A stretch of 64,000 bases of DNA. Source: Bretschneidera sinensis. Taxonomy: Eukaryota > Streptophyta > Magnoliopsida > Brassicales > Akaniaceae. The notes under the pieces are model-generated. The model did not search any database. It saw only the letters and a list, made by a program, of their open reading frames with translations, and was not told the DNA's origin. Below, piece after piece: positions 1-17,474 of the stretch (its first letter is position 1; the number at the start of each line of letters is the position of its first letter). Position numbers and translations under genes: made by a program. The stretch is taken from assembly GCA_023935145.1 (NCBI GenBank), contig CM043704.1:95815873-95879872 (forward strand), in the 5' to 3' direction.

Positions 1-2789
1 TAAATTTCTTATTGAATCTCACACATTGACTAAATCAACACATCGAAATCAGTTAATGTTGATTTTAGTTAATTTCAATTCTTGAATCGCATTCAATGAC
101 TGTTATTTTTTTTTATTTTCTTTTATTTTGTTGGAACTTTGGTGATTGATGTACGCATATCCTCAACGTAGAAGCTCCATGGTTAGACCATATAGTTTGT
201 ATAAATAAACACCAATGTAAGTTATTTTAATGGGCTCTCCTACAAATAAGTAATAGTAATTAATCTCAAACCTCAAGTAAGTATTTATAATTTACCCGTT
301 TATAAAACCAATTTATCGAAATATATTACTTAATGAAGCCAGCATCCATAACAGTAACGAGAAAAACATGGTATATTATATTTGCACATATTTTTTAATA
401 AAGGATTTGTTAATATATCTTAATATTTGGACTTATATTATGCAATATTTGTTTATAATAGTTTGAAAAGATTTTGTTTTTATTTGAGTTATAGTATAAG
501 ATCATGATATTTTAGAAAATTGTAATGCTTATTAACAAGCTAAAGTTATTAAATAGAGCTAATTATTACCCATTTTCTAAACTTTTCTATTTTTTGTTAG
601 TTCCTAGTGGAGATTATGTCTAATGGAGCCCAATAAGGCAAGCACCGTACAAACGGATTCTTCAATCATGTGCGATCGGTATATTTTGGACACTAAGCGT
701 CACCTAACTAATGGACGGTTCTTATTACACTAAGCTTGGGCCCATAATATGCTTTCACTTGTCATCCACGTGCTCCATCACATTATCAACATTAACAATT
801 CGAAACTGGTCTGTGTATTAATTACCAAGAAAGATATAAATTTTACCAAATGGTAATTGGGATTTTGTATAATCATAGAGTTATTGACTAAACTAATGCT
901 TAGGTTTAACGGTTGCCATATAAGAGTAACGAACGTTTTAATTTTGATCTAAATTATCTTTTGAATTAAAAAAATAATTTATTTAACACTTAAACAAAAT
1001 TTATTTTTAAAGAAAGTTTCGGTTTTATCATAGATTTGAACTCTTCAACCCGAGGGAATCGGTTTTGGAAGAGATTTCCATTGCCTTTTCTTCTCTCTTA
1101 TGCATGACAGGAGAAGAGCTGTCATTATACTGAAAGGCCATGCTCAATAATTTGCATATTAGACATGAAATCCCAATACAGACTCTGAGAAGAGGAAGAG
1201 CCCACATTGGAGCAGTACATCGCTAGAAAAAAAAAAATTTGATTTTGATAGCTGAGCTTAACAATCTTAAGAAACTGTAAGCACATGATGCTGATGGGCA
1301 CATTACATTGACTATGATGTTTATATAATCAGGTGATTATTTTTAGTACGTGGCTAAATTTTCTTAACCGTACACGTCTTCCCAAAACAAAGGGAAGGGA
1401 GTAGGTGCAAAATGACAATAAAATAATATTTCTCTCCACCGATAGATTGATCAGTGATGTCCCATTTTTTTTTTGGTTGAGGTGGAATCAAATCACTGGA
1501 GTGGGCCCATCTCTGATGTTGAAGGAAGACTGCGTTGGGAAATATGCCCATAAGAAATCAGGCATATAGGGGCCCACCTGGTGAATTATTAGAGGTGGTA
1601 CACAAAAAGAGCCCGTTATAAGAAAACAAAGTAACTCCAGAAATGAAAGAAAAACAACGTATTATGTGACAAAATTTCACATGGCCTGCTTGTAAATAAT
1701 GAGTGCAAAGTCTTCCCCTCTTATGACTCTTTGAAGAGACTCTTTATATGTATCTCTCCCACGGCAAAATATCAAATTTTTTTTCTTCCATTTTCTCTCG
1801 TAGCTTTGCTTAGTATTTCAAATGCTCAAATTGTAACTTTTTACTTGATTTTCTGGACATTTTGCATGTGCAAAGATAAATACTAGCTAATTAGCTCACC
1901 ACTGTTTATGAGAAACATATGCCACCCAAGCCTACTTGCCTAGCAAACATCATGTGAAGGCAATCTAATCAATCATCTCCGGTCTCATGGACTCAACCAA
2001 AAAATTTCATTAGGATACCGATTCTGTGCTTCAACGCCATATCAATATGTTTAATCTGACCCCATGGTTGTCAGCCAAAGCTCACAATGAGCACGTGATA
2101 CCCTTTTCAGAACTTTCCAACTTCATTCAGTACATGAAAATCCTTCAATAGAATAAACACAATGTCAAAATATGGCATCATTGATCCCATTATACAGGAT
2201 ATCAATTACCATGGCTTTGGTGGTCCAATATCCATCTTTTACTTTCCATTTTGTACGTCGAACAGCTTGTGTTTTTTCGTTTGTTGAGTTGGTCCATAGG
2301 CCTGCTTGTTGTACAGTTTCAATGAATACATGATTAAGAAAAAGAAGGATACGCAAATCCGAACAATAATGTCTACTGGACCACTTCACACTTGCACATC
2401 TAAAAATCTTGTCCCATGGATTTTCTTTAGAGCCCACAAGGTAATGCCCTCGTTAGTCGTTAAGCAGCAGAACTGATATTACAACCAATTATATAACACA
2501 TCACAAGGCTTCTCACAAAACAAGACGCAACCAATATCACAATAACAAACGGAATACTTGAGTAGCTACATAGTTTCATCTAAAAGAGAGGGGGAGAGAG
2601 GAAGAGAGGGAGAGAGATGGAAGAAACTAAAAAACATGACTATAATTAAGTCGGATGAATTCCCATTAAAACAAGAAACATAACACGGTCTAAAATTGTA
2701 GCTCATGCATTCTAACAAGATTGGCAGATAAAAACCAATAGCACCCAGTAAAGTACTACATAACACTAATATGTAAATATTAAAGACAC
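1..2789. other. Intergenic region and 3' flank of RPS25; no gene seen
   Basis: AT-rich DNA with only short chance open frames, none with a recognisable domain or plausible splice structure. The last few hundred bases before 2790 should hold the RPS25 3' UTR, because that gene ends at 2790 on the minus strand. A GA-rich purine run lies near 2585-2625. No tRNA, LTR or terminal inverted repeat was recognised here. Confidence 0.5.
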
Positions 2790-8885
<6,096 letters not shown>

Positions 8886-10440
8886 TGGATCTGACCAGGG
8901 AGAGACAGGGCGGGGAAGGGATGAGCTGCGGAGGGCTGGGGACGGAGCTGTGTAACCCTAGGGTTTTGATGGGTTACCGAAGCCAAACGACGGCGTTTAT
9001 TAACAATTTATGGTCCAATCTGGCTTTGACTGAAAAAATAAAGTCCAATCTGACCTAACTATTAAGCCCAGAGCCCAAATTAACTAGTGAAGTGAGTCTT
9101 TTAACAACCAAATGAACCTGACCCAAACAAGAAAGAACGCAATGGAGTTAAATAAAAGAAGAAAAAAGAGTTAAAAGAAAAGTGTGGGTTTCTAAAAGGA
9201 CAAATTACATATCAGTACCCCTGTTTAACTCTGTTAACACAAAGTGATCATAAATTAACCCAAAATTTGAATGGTAATTATTTTGGAAAATGTAGAAAGA
9301 AAATAAAAAATATATATTTTTATAACTAAACATACTTTAATATTTTTATTCGATCAAATGTAAAGATAATTTTTTTAATTAAAAAAATTAATATGATCTT
9401 ACAGCATAAATTTGTTCTGACAATATCACTGACCTTTTCATTATCCTCCCAATCCAAAAAAAATTCTCACAAACTCTGTATTAATTGATTAATTGTCCTG
9501 TTAAATCTAGCAATATGTACAACGAAATTTATTTTACAAATTATATTAACTATTATATGAATGCATTTAATTATCCAATGTCTAGTATTACATTGTTTTA
9601 TTTTGTTTAAGCACCATGCATGATTCAAGGCAGTGCTAAAATATATTTTAGCATATCTTATAATTATCCAATAAACTTTTTTTAATGAACATAATTATCC
9701 AATAAACTAAATCTTGAAGATCATCTTTTAATCTTGTTTCATTAGAGACATATATAGAGCACAATAAATTGACAGTAAATAATATTTGAACCCGATCTTA
9801 ATTAAGCTGCAGTTGTAAGGACTATTAAAACAAATTAATCAAACCTATTAACTTTGTGTCTAGTTTAATTGCAAGTCGTTTTAAATACGTGTTTCATCAA
9901 TAATTATACATAAGAGTATGAAACGAAAATTTGGGCCCTGCTTGAAATTATCGGGGCTTCCCTAGCCTAATCATTTTCTCTTCCTTTAGTCTTTTGCTAT
10001 TGTAATGAAATCAATAAAGGTAATAAAAACAATCACATAAAAATAAAAAATACAAAATTTATGTAGTTCGGTTGATTAGACTTGCGTTTACCGGAGAGAA
10101 GAGAGAAATTTACTATAAAAAATACAAAATACAAAATTTGACTGTGAAGACCGTGCTTTCAAAACCTAACTAACATTTTTATATATAAGCTATAAAACGA
10201 GCCTCGATGGCACTCAACCCTCTGCTTCATGAAGTAAATTTTAATTTTGTTTCCCTTTAAAATTGCTTCAAAATATTTCGGATCAAAACAAATTTTCGAG
10301 TCAAATCGAAATGCAAAACATTTCACCTTCCTAAAATCCCAGTAATGTTATTTTCGGTTCTACTTGGTGGTGCTTTTGGCTGAGAATATGTAACTGCGAG
10401 TTTAAGAATAATTAATTAATTCAACCGTCCCTACCTTGTG
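8886..10440. other. RPS25 upstream region and AT-rich intergenic DNA
   Basis: The first 200 bases are the RPS25 5' UTR and promoter. The rest is AT-rich with no convincing coding sequence. Around 10010-10140 there is a motif set (AAAATACAAAATT repeated, then a CCGGAGAGAAGAGAG run) that resembles a dispersed repeat, but its class could not be assigned. Confidence 0.4.
8957..9077 (-). promoter_or_regulatory. RPS25 promoter elements: telo-box and two site II motifs
   Basis: Read on the minus strand, upstream of the RPS25 start, there are two TGGGCT site II motifs (plus-strand AGCCCA at 9065-9070 and 9072-9077) and an AAAACCCTA telo-box (plus strand about 8959-8967). This pairing is the known signature of plant ribosomal-protein promoters, where site II is bound by TCP factors. 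The motifs are seen directly; their activity is inferred. Confidence 0.65.
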
Positions 10441-10444
10441 TAAA

Positions 10445-10936
10445 CCCAAGGCTCTTAAGTATTTTCACATTACTATTAATCTTAAACCCAACAAAAAACT
10501 ATTTACACAAACATTAGTTTGATAAATAGATAGACACTAATATGATTCAAAATCTTAAACTTTTGAATTTTTTACTCAAGTAATGTATATAAGTTATTAT
10601 TATTTTTTAATTCTTTTTGATATGAGATAACTCACACGTGGATATCCCCAAAAATATCTCCATTACGTGTGAGTTATATATCAAACTCCATCGAGCAATA
10701 TCGTGGGAGTCAAACAATCGTAATCAACTTTAACTAGACTCTGATACCACTTGTTAAGGTTGTGAGTACTTCACGGCGAGAGATCATGTAAGCATGAGCT
10801 TAATATACATGGATGAACACCAATATGACTCAAAAGCTTAAACTCTTGAGTCTTGGATTCAAACAATTTATATAAATTATTTTTATTTTTTATTTCATTC
10901 TGATACAGGGATAACACACATGTAAATACCCCAACA
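10445..10936 (-). mobile_element. TRIM-like small LTR retroelement, copy 1
   Basis: Right LTR 10752-10936, in minus orientation running TGTTGGGG to AACA. Next to it is the reverse complement of a Met-type primer site (TCTGATACCA, about 10738-10749). Then come a short interior (about 10657-10737) and a more diverged left LTR (about 10445-10656). There is no coding capacity. LTR text is shared with the element at 13735-14383, including a GAACACCAATATGACTCAAA-type stretch. The left boundary is approximate. Confidence 0.65.
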
Positions 10937-11242
10937 CAAAGCAACGCATTGGCCGATAGTTTGGCAAAGAACAACTCTTACAGTTTAAACTGTTATGTTT
11001 TGCAATGATTTTCTTGTAGACATGGTTAATCTTTCTCAGTTTGACTTATGAGTTATTGCCATTTTTCTTATATCGGAGAGAAAAAGGATTAGAAAAACGA
11101 ATTGGACCGAGGGAAGCCCCAGAAATTTCAAGTGGAACCCAAATTTCCATTTTATGATGTTATATAATGGGGAGAAGAGGGGTAGAAAATGGACAGATTG
11201 GATTTGCTTTATGTATTAAAGGTTCCCAGTTATGTTATCAAA

Positions 11243-11337
11243 CCGACCTTAGCTCAGTTGGTAGAGCGGAGGACTGTAGTTGGGCATCTGTCTATCAGTT
11301 AATCCTTAGGTCGCTGGTTCGAATCCGGCAGGTCGGA
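11243..11337 (+). tRNA. tRNA-Tyr (GTA anticodon), with intron
   Basis: The acceptor arms CCGACCT (11243-11249) and AGGTCGG (11330-11336) pair perfectly. The discriminator A is at 11337. The A-box (TAGCTCAGTTGG) and B-box (GGTTCGAATCC) are intact. The anticodon GTA (11276-11278) is followed by G and an intron of about 22 nt (about 11280-11301), the position expected in plant nuclear tRNA-Tyr genes. A TTTT run at 11343-11346 is a likely Pol III terminator. No mismatches were seen in the stems, so it is probably functional. Confidence 0.96.
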
Positions 11338-13639
11338 TATCTGTTTTGAAAAATGTTACATATTTTAAATGAAATAAACATAGCAAAAAATTCTAAGTAA
11401 ATAATGCCTTTTTTTTATAAAAAAAATTCTAAAAAAAAAACACATTAAAATAATTTTTTTTTCATACCCACAGATCACAATAACGTTGGAAAACATTGCA
11501 AATGAGTGTGTAAACGGTTAGTTCGATCGATTAAAATTTTTTACTAATTTTTTTTGATATTTCAATTGAATAACTTAAGTATTTTGACATCAACCGATCG
11601 AATTGATTTCAATCAATACGATTGGTTAATTGACATTGTTTATATACTTATTTTCTTAAAAAATTTATATATTATATTTAATTTATGTATAAACAAATTT
11701 AATTTATTATATTTATATTTAATATATTATTAATATTAATTAAATAATTTATTAAACGATCAAAATAATTAAAAAAAATAATTACCAATAAATCAATTAA
11801 ATAATTAATATATATTATTCAAATAACCGTTAGGATTTATTTAACTAATTAATTGATTAATGGACAGCCATAACGTCTGCACTCACAAAATGATAGGCTA
11901 AGGCTACAGATATCTTGCCTGCCAAATGTCTGAGCAATGCATTATTTGCCATAAAAGTAAATGCTAGATTAATTAAAAAAAATGACCATTTTCCTTGTAA
12001 AATTAACCAAAAAAAACATTTTTCCAAAAGGATACTTAAAAAGGGAAGCATTTTTGTCGTTGGAAGTGTTCCTTATTTGAGAATCAACTGATTAGTGGAA
12101 TCCAACTAAAAAAACTTCGAATCCATTGTATTTAATTCAAACCAACATTTTAAAACTTAAATTGGATAATTAGTTATAATTTTTTATTATTTTAATATTA
12201 AACCAAACTATGTATGATTTGACAAACAATTTAAGTGTTACATGATATGAACTTCGAAAAAACTTTAAAAAAATTGAGTCGGAATCTACTAAATATGTGG
12301 GCCTAACTCTAATTTTAAATTTTAAAAGGAATTCTTAGCTCCCGTGTCATTGAATCAGCCTCCACCCCAAAGAAAGGGGAAAATAAATAAAGTAAATAAA
12401 AAAGAAATAAAAAAATAAAAAGTTTGATATTCCATCAATTTAATTAAAAAAACACTAAACATTAAGAATGATTAATTAAATTGAGTAGCTTTGAGAGTGT
12501 GTGCTTATCCATTATTTAAAGCTTTTACAAAAAGAATCATCAAGTAAGTAGGATACTTTACATATCTATCCAAAAGTATCAGGTTTCAACATACAGAGTG
12601 AATCTGAAGTATTTTTTATCGCATTTACGTCGATGTCAAAACTAAATATCAATATGTATTCTATGCGATGAAAATATAAGTTTAATATCAACAACCACTT
12701 ATGAAAAAATTCAAATTCAAACATCTATAAAAAATAATGGACGAACTCTTACCACTTAACCTTAAAGCCTTTACTAGCCACAAAAGTCACATTAACATCT
12801 TTATAAACCCCCCAAAAAAATATGGCTAAACATTGATTTAAATTTATTTAACATAAGATTCGAAAGTCATTGTCTTGTGGATTTGCTATAGGCAGTTAAA
12901 GCTGAACCATTAAAAAAAAAGCACCAAATTCCAAATGGAATAATTTAAGCTTAAAAGACATGTTTCCTTTACTGGTGTCTTCTCCTGTCTCTCTCCCCCT
13001 CAAAGAAAAGGATAATCTAAATAATGGAGCCCAGAGATGTAGCCCACATTGGGATAAAGTAGCCTTCTTATAAAGCCCAATCATTTATTAAACTTGTCTC
13101 CCAAGTCCCAAGTGGCATGAGTTTATAGGGTTTTCTATTTTTTTACTAAATCACTTTTGTTTCTTATTATCAATTTAGAGTAATCTACCCGTTTCCCCCC
13201 TTTTTGTCACTTTTATTTTTCTAATAGGACAAGCTTCGATTAACTAATTCTTTATAGTCATGTCGTTTCTGATTGCTCAAAGGTCACACTTCGTGCTGGT
13301 GAAATTTTAATTTTAAAGAAAAAAAATGAATTGAAAAATCTAAAGATTGTTTGGATTTGTGTGTTTTTTGTTTTCTGGTTCCAAACAATTTTTGCGAAAA
13401 TGAAAGCAGAATATCAAAGCTGAAGCCTTCTTAAACCTAACCATCCTTTTTGATTTAGGATATCAAAAAATCAACCCATTTCACCTTTCCGTCAAAAGTT
13501 TTGTTGGAGGAACCATTCTAAAAAAGGCATTGTAGATTTTCTCAATAGTAGATATGATTTTCTTGGGGAGAATAAACATATTATATCAAAGATTTTGAAT
13601 ACTAAAAACAATAGAAGAAATTAGCTGTAATATGCCAGC
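11338..13639. other. AT-rich intergenic DNA, no gene seen
   Basis: Very AT-rich, with long A and T runs (about 11400-11460, 11640-11830). Open frames are short and low-complexity. One GC-richer patch at about 12960-13090 has no recognisable protein on either strand. No LTR, TIR or RNA gene was recognised. Confidence 0.4.
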
Positions 13640-13734
13640 AAAAAGCAAATGTATACCCAAGGTAAGTTTATGGATTAATGGCTGGCATTCCCTAGCATTG
13701 AGCTTGCCAAAAATGATAGAGAACCCAAGATACT

Positions 13735-14383
13735 TGTCAAGGCCGAGAGTACTTCACACACGAGAGATTACATGAACACTAGTTTGATAGACATGAATGA
13801 ACACTAATATGACTCAAAAATTTAAATCATGAATCTTAGGCTCAAACCATGTATATAAGTCACTCTTATTTCTTATTTCTTCAGATGCGAAATAACTCAT
13901 ATGTGAATATCCCAACAAATCTCTCATTCACGTATGAGTTATACATAAAACTCACTCTTAAATGGAACCACATGTCACAGGATCAACAAAAAATCCTCCA
14001 CAGGGTATACTATATTTTAAGGCACACATAATAGTCTTCTAAGAAACTGTGAGCATACAAACTTCTCATCCACGTACTCAACCATGAAGCTCATCTTGAG
14101 AGTCATATGATCATGACCAATTTGAACTAGGCTCTGATACCATTTATTAAGGTCGAGAGTACTTTACACATGTGAGATCACATAAACACCAACTTTAATT
14201 GATAGAACTGGTTACATACGAGAGATCACATAAACACCAACTTTAATTGATAGAAATGGATGAACACCAAGATGATTCAAAAGCTTAAGCTAATGAGTTT
14301 TGGGTCTAAACTATGTATATAAGTCACTCTTATTTTTTATATATTTCAGATGTTAAACTATTCACACGTGAATATCCCAAACA
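13735..14383 (-). mobile_element. TRIM element, copy 2, with target-site duplication
   Basis: A 649-bp element. On the minus strand the 5' LTR is about 14143-14383, followed by a primer site TGGTATCAGAGCC (about 14130-14142), a non-coding interior (13918-14129) and the 3' LTR 13735-13917. LTRs begin TGTT and end CA. The flanks are ATACT (13730-13734) and ATATT (14384-14388), a five-base duplication with one change. The 5' LTR is longer because a stretch of about 45 bases around 14190-14250 is tandemly duplicated. It interrupts the LINE reverse-transcriptase relic. It needs a partner element for enzymes. Confidence 0.8.
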
Positions 14384-14559
14384 ATATTTAATTAGGAGAT
14401 TTTCAAGCTTAAAACCAGCAACAGTGATGAGATTAGCTTGGTCCTCAATATTCAAACCACTACAAAAAAGTTCATTTTTAGAATAGTTCACTTTCAAACC
14501 TGAAAAGTGATAGAAATGGTCAAGAAATATGTTAATTTTGGAATTTTTATATGTGGGCT

Positions 14560-15018
14560 ACCACTAATTATTGTGTTTTGATTTTATAAAACCGAGTGAA
14601 CGGATTTAGTCAAATGAGAAAAGTACGAGAGCCCAATGTTGTTAATTGGTGATCATGTTGTTTGAGCTTGTACATATCTTAATATTATTAATGTGGGTCA
14701 GCAGCTAGTGTAAGTCTTAGTCCAATATGTCCCGTAGATGGAAGGACCCAATTGGACTCTCAGTAACTAGGGTTACTGGGGTGTATATAAATATGCTAGG
14801 TCCTTTCTTTGGCTCATAGTACTTTTGAGTATTTAGTTTTTCTATCCATATGAGAGTACAAAGGGGAAAACCTAACTCTGATTACTTTCGCTATGAGGTA
14901 AAATTCAAGTTTCCGCTGTAACAATGGCTCAATCAGGTATGTGATTTAATTATGTAATTATCTGTGTTCTAAGTTTCATGTATGATATTATTGTTTATGT
15001 TTGATCTAAACCTACAGC
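14560..15018 (+). mobile_element. Possible solo-LTR-like insertion in the LINE relic
   Basis: This segment of about 460 bp separates two blocks of the same LINE reading frame, so it is an insertion. It begins near TGTGGGCTACC and ends near AAACCTACA, compatible with TG...CA LTR ends. It contains a promoter-like TATATAAATA (about 14782-14792). No flanking duplication was found and no second copy is in the window, so the class is uncertain. Confidence 0.35.
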
Positions 15019-15220
15019 TAATGCCCAAGATGGAGGGCAATGAGGTCATTTGCAAAGAAAAAGTGAGTGAGCTCAGCATCTTTTGCATTTAGGATGATAA
15101 TTGTACAAGCTTCCTAAGCTACATGATCAAGCATTCTTGAAAGAACTTCCATGGAAGTAACAAATAGGAAAGGGAATAAAAGATCCTCATGCCTAACCTC
15201 TCTTCTTCCAAAAAAGTACC

Positions 15221-15860
15221 TCACCAATGAGCTATTTGCGATAGACAACTTAGATTTGGATCTTTTCCATTTATTAAATGAAATGTAAGTCAATTTTATA
15301 ATAAAATTGAATGTTATCGTGTCAAATTTGGATTTGAATCATTTTTATTTGATGATGTGATATTCAATCTTATCATAAATTTGATTAAATTTCAATTCTC
15401 AAAAGAAAAAGATCCAAATCTAAAAAACGATACAAACTTGAATCCAATGAATGAACTCGAGAGCTAAGGGTCTCGCATGGTATTCAAGATACTGAGTCAA
15501 ATGATCAAGCTTAATTATGTATTTGGGAGACATATTGTTCTTATGATAATTTTTTTGACAATTCTCACGATAGCATGGCATTCTCTGCAATTTCTTTCCT
15601 TTCATAAAGACACAATGATTAGGGCTAATGAAGAGAGGGAGACACTTTTTAAGTCTATTAGGTAAATGACCGCGTCATGTACAGTTTTGTTCAGAATAGT
15701 GATGGTGGTTCATTTTTGTTTAACAAAAGGCATAGTATTGTAAATTTAAAATATTGTAGTTATTTGCGTTTGTATTTGTTTTTTAATGGTTAATATAACT
15801 AAGTTTAATTTCTGTAAGAAGTATGTGAAGATTAGAGGTCCTAAGAATGATTAGAGTTGG
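15221..15860. other. Intergenic, no gene seen
   Basis: AT-rich DNA between the LINE relic and the first outer direct repeat. Two overlapping opposite-strand open frames of about 60 codons near 15420-15665 have no recognisable domain and are most likely chance. An imperfect inverted repeat (AGATTTGGATCTTTT near 15252 and AAAAGATCCAAATCT near 15406) could form a hairpin with a loop of about 140 bases. Confidence 0.35.
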
Positions 15861-15864
15861 GTTA

Positions 15865-16004
15865 TTTTTTCATCTTGCGAGAATTTCCATCTTGTTTAAT
15901 TATATTCCCTTTCTATGCATAAGTTTGTTTTTCTTTTATAAGTATACATTTCCTTTCAAAACAACTTTTTTAAGAAGCAATAAGATTCAAAAATATTCTC
16001 TAAA
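15865..16004 (+). repeat. Outer direct repeat, left copy
   Basis: About 140 bases starting at TTTTTTCATCTTGC and ending at ATATTCTCTAAA are repeated in the same orientation at 19990-20128, with about a dozen differences by eye. The two copies bracket roughly 4 kb that also contains the inner direct repeats and the viral fragment. Confidence 0.75.
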
Positions 16005-16950
16005 TTAGTCTCCTGGCTTTTTTGATAACTTTTTCCATTACCTAAATAAAATGTCAAAACACTTTTCTTGAGTTAATAACATAGGAATTAGATGAGCAAC
16101 AAATATTTTAATAAAACACTATCAAACCATACATTAAAAGTATCCAGTTAAATATAATTTTGCTAAAATACCCAAAAGATCTTATTGATGAATAAATATG
16201 TTACGCAAATTTCTTTAATAAAGCAAATAAAATAAAAAAAGAACAAAAAGAAACATATCAAAACCTAATTTTGTGTAGACTAACCCGACAACGTGGGACA
16301 ATTTTTCTTGACTTAATTATCACACTAAAACATCTATTTTCGATTTACAAATGCTAACAACAGTAAATAAAAAGTTGAAAAGCAAAAAGAGTAGAAGGAT
16401 AGAATTAAGCTGAAATGATTTAGAAGATACTATGCATTGCTTCAACAAAAAGCTTCTCAAAGAGCTATGCAAACAAAAGAACATAAAAGAGATTAGAGTT
16501 GAAATCCCTAAAGAACAGAAAATTTCCTGAAATAATGATTCGGAAGACATTAAATGAAAAAAAATAGATCATATACACAAAAAGGAGAGTGTTAATGAGT
16601 AAACTGAAATGCATGCTTTTAATAAAATCTTAAAAGTAAACCTGTTGTTACAGGATTGGTATCAATGAAGAGAAGAGGTTTTCTTTTCCTCTAACGGAGA
16701 TTTTGCATTTTGGAAAGTGATAGTTTTCCTTCTTTATGTATGTCTAAAAAACACTTGAAGAAAACAAAGAAAGATTGTAATAAAAATTACATTAAAAGCC
16801 AAGTTAACTGTTTTTTAACCTTTTTAATTCACTTCATGCAGTTATTCAAGAGACATAATGATTATTATTCAATATTGACAACAAATTCATGAATTTTTTT
16901 TTAAAAAAAAAGAGAGAGTAAGGGTTACTCAAAAACAGCACTAAAACACA
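16005..16950. other. AT-rich spacer between nested repeats, no gene seen
   Basis: No domain-bearing frame and no element ends were recognised. Open frames of 60-76 codons on both strands are low-complexity and do not resemble known proteins. Confidence 0.35.
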
Positions 16951-17474
16951 TTTATAGGGTAACATAATGACTACTTAATATTGACAATAAATGCATATAG
17001 AAGAAAAAACAGTGGTAAAAGGTACTTTAAAAAAACAATAGAAGACATATATTAAGGTGATACGTGACGCAACTACAGTGTACATGATTATATTTTATAT
17101 TTGATATGTTTTTTATGTGATAAAATAATATGCTAACAAATTTGTAAGCATGCAAAGCATAATGATCGTTTATTCTTTATTAGAAAACTTAACTACAGAA
17201 AAACCCATGAGAAAAACAATCCGATTAAAATCACCAAAAAGAAATAAGAATAACTGAAAATGTGAAGAAAATAAAGAGGAATAGAGAAAATCAATATGGG
17301 TTGAAGATAAAAAGATAAAGAGAGTTAAAAAGTTAAGTCTGAGTGGAATAGTGGAGAAGTTAAGTCTGAGTGAGGTAGTGGAAAGAAAATTATAAAAGAA
17401 AGATGTGGAGAGTTAGAGTCGATTGAGTTACAAATATAACTTTATTTAAATATTTTATTTATATATTTAAATAA
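16951..17474 (+). repeat. Inner direct repeat, left copy
   Basis: Starts TTTATAGGGTAACATAATGA and ends in an ATTTAAATA-rich tract. It matches 18771-19260 in the same orientation with small differences, including a 13-base segment near 17070 absent from the right copy and a duplicated TTAAGTCTGAGTG motif present in both. No coding potential was seen. It immediately precedes the pararetroviral fragment. Confidence 0.85.

Larger units (their letters stand above)
13640..15220 (-). mobile_element. LINE (non-LTR) reverse-transcriptase relic, split by later insertions
   Basis: Minus-strand translation in three blocks gives consecutive parts of an L1-type reverse transcriptase. 15220 to about 15020 carries LLFPFLFV and then FFFANDL, a degenerate form of the catalytic FADDL. 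About 14540 to 14389 carries HFYHFSGLKVNYSKNE and AGFKLENL. 13730 to 13640 carries KYLGFSIIFGKLNARECQP. Between the blocks sit a TRIM (13735-14383) and an unclassified segment (about 14560-15018). The catalytic-site change (D to N) and frame breaks show it is dead. The endonuclease and upstream ORF are not visible. Confidence 0.75.
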
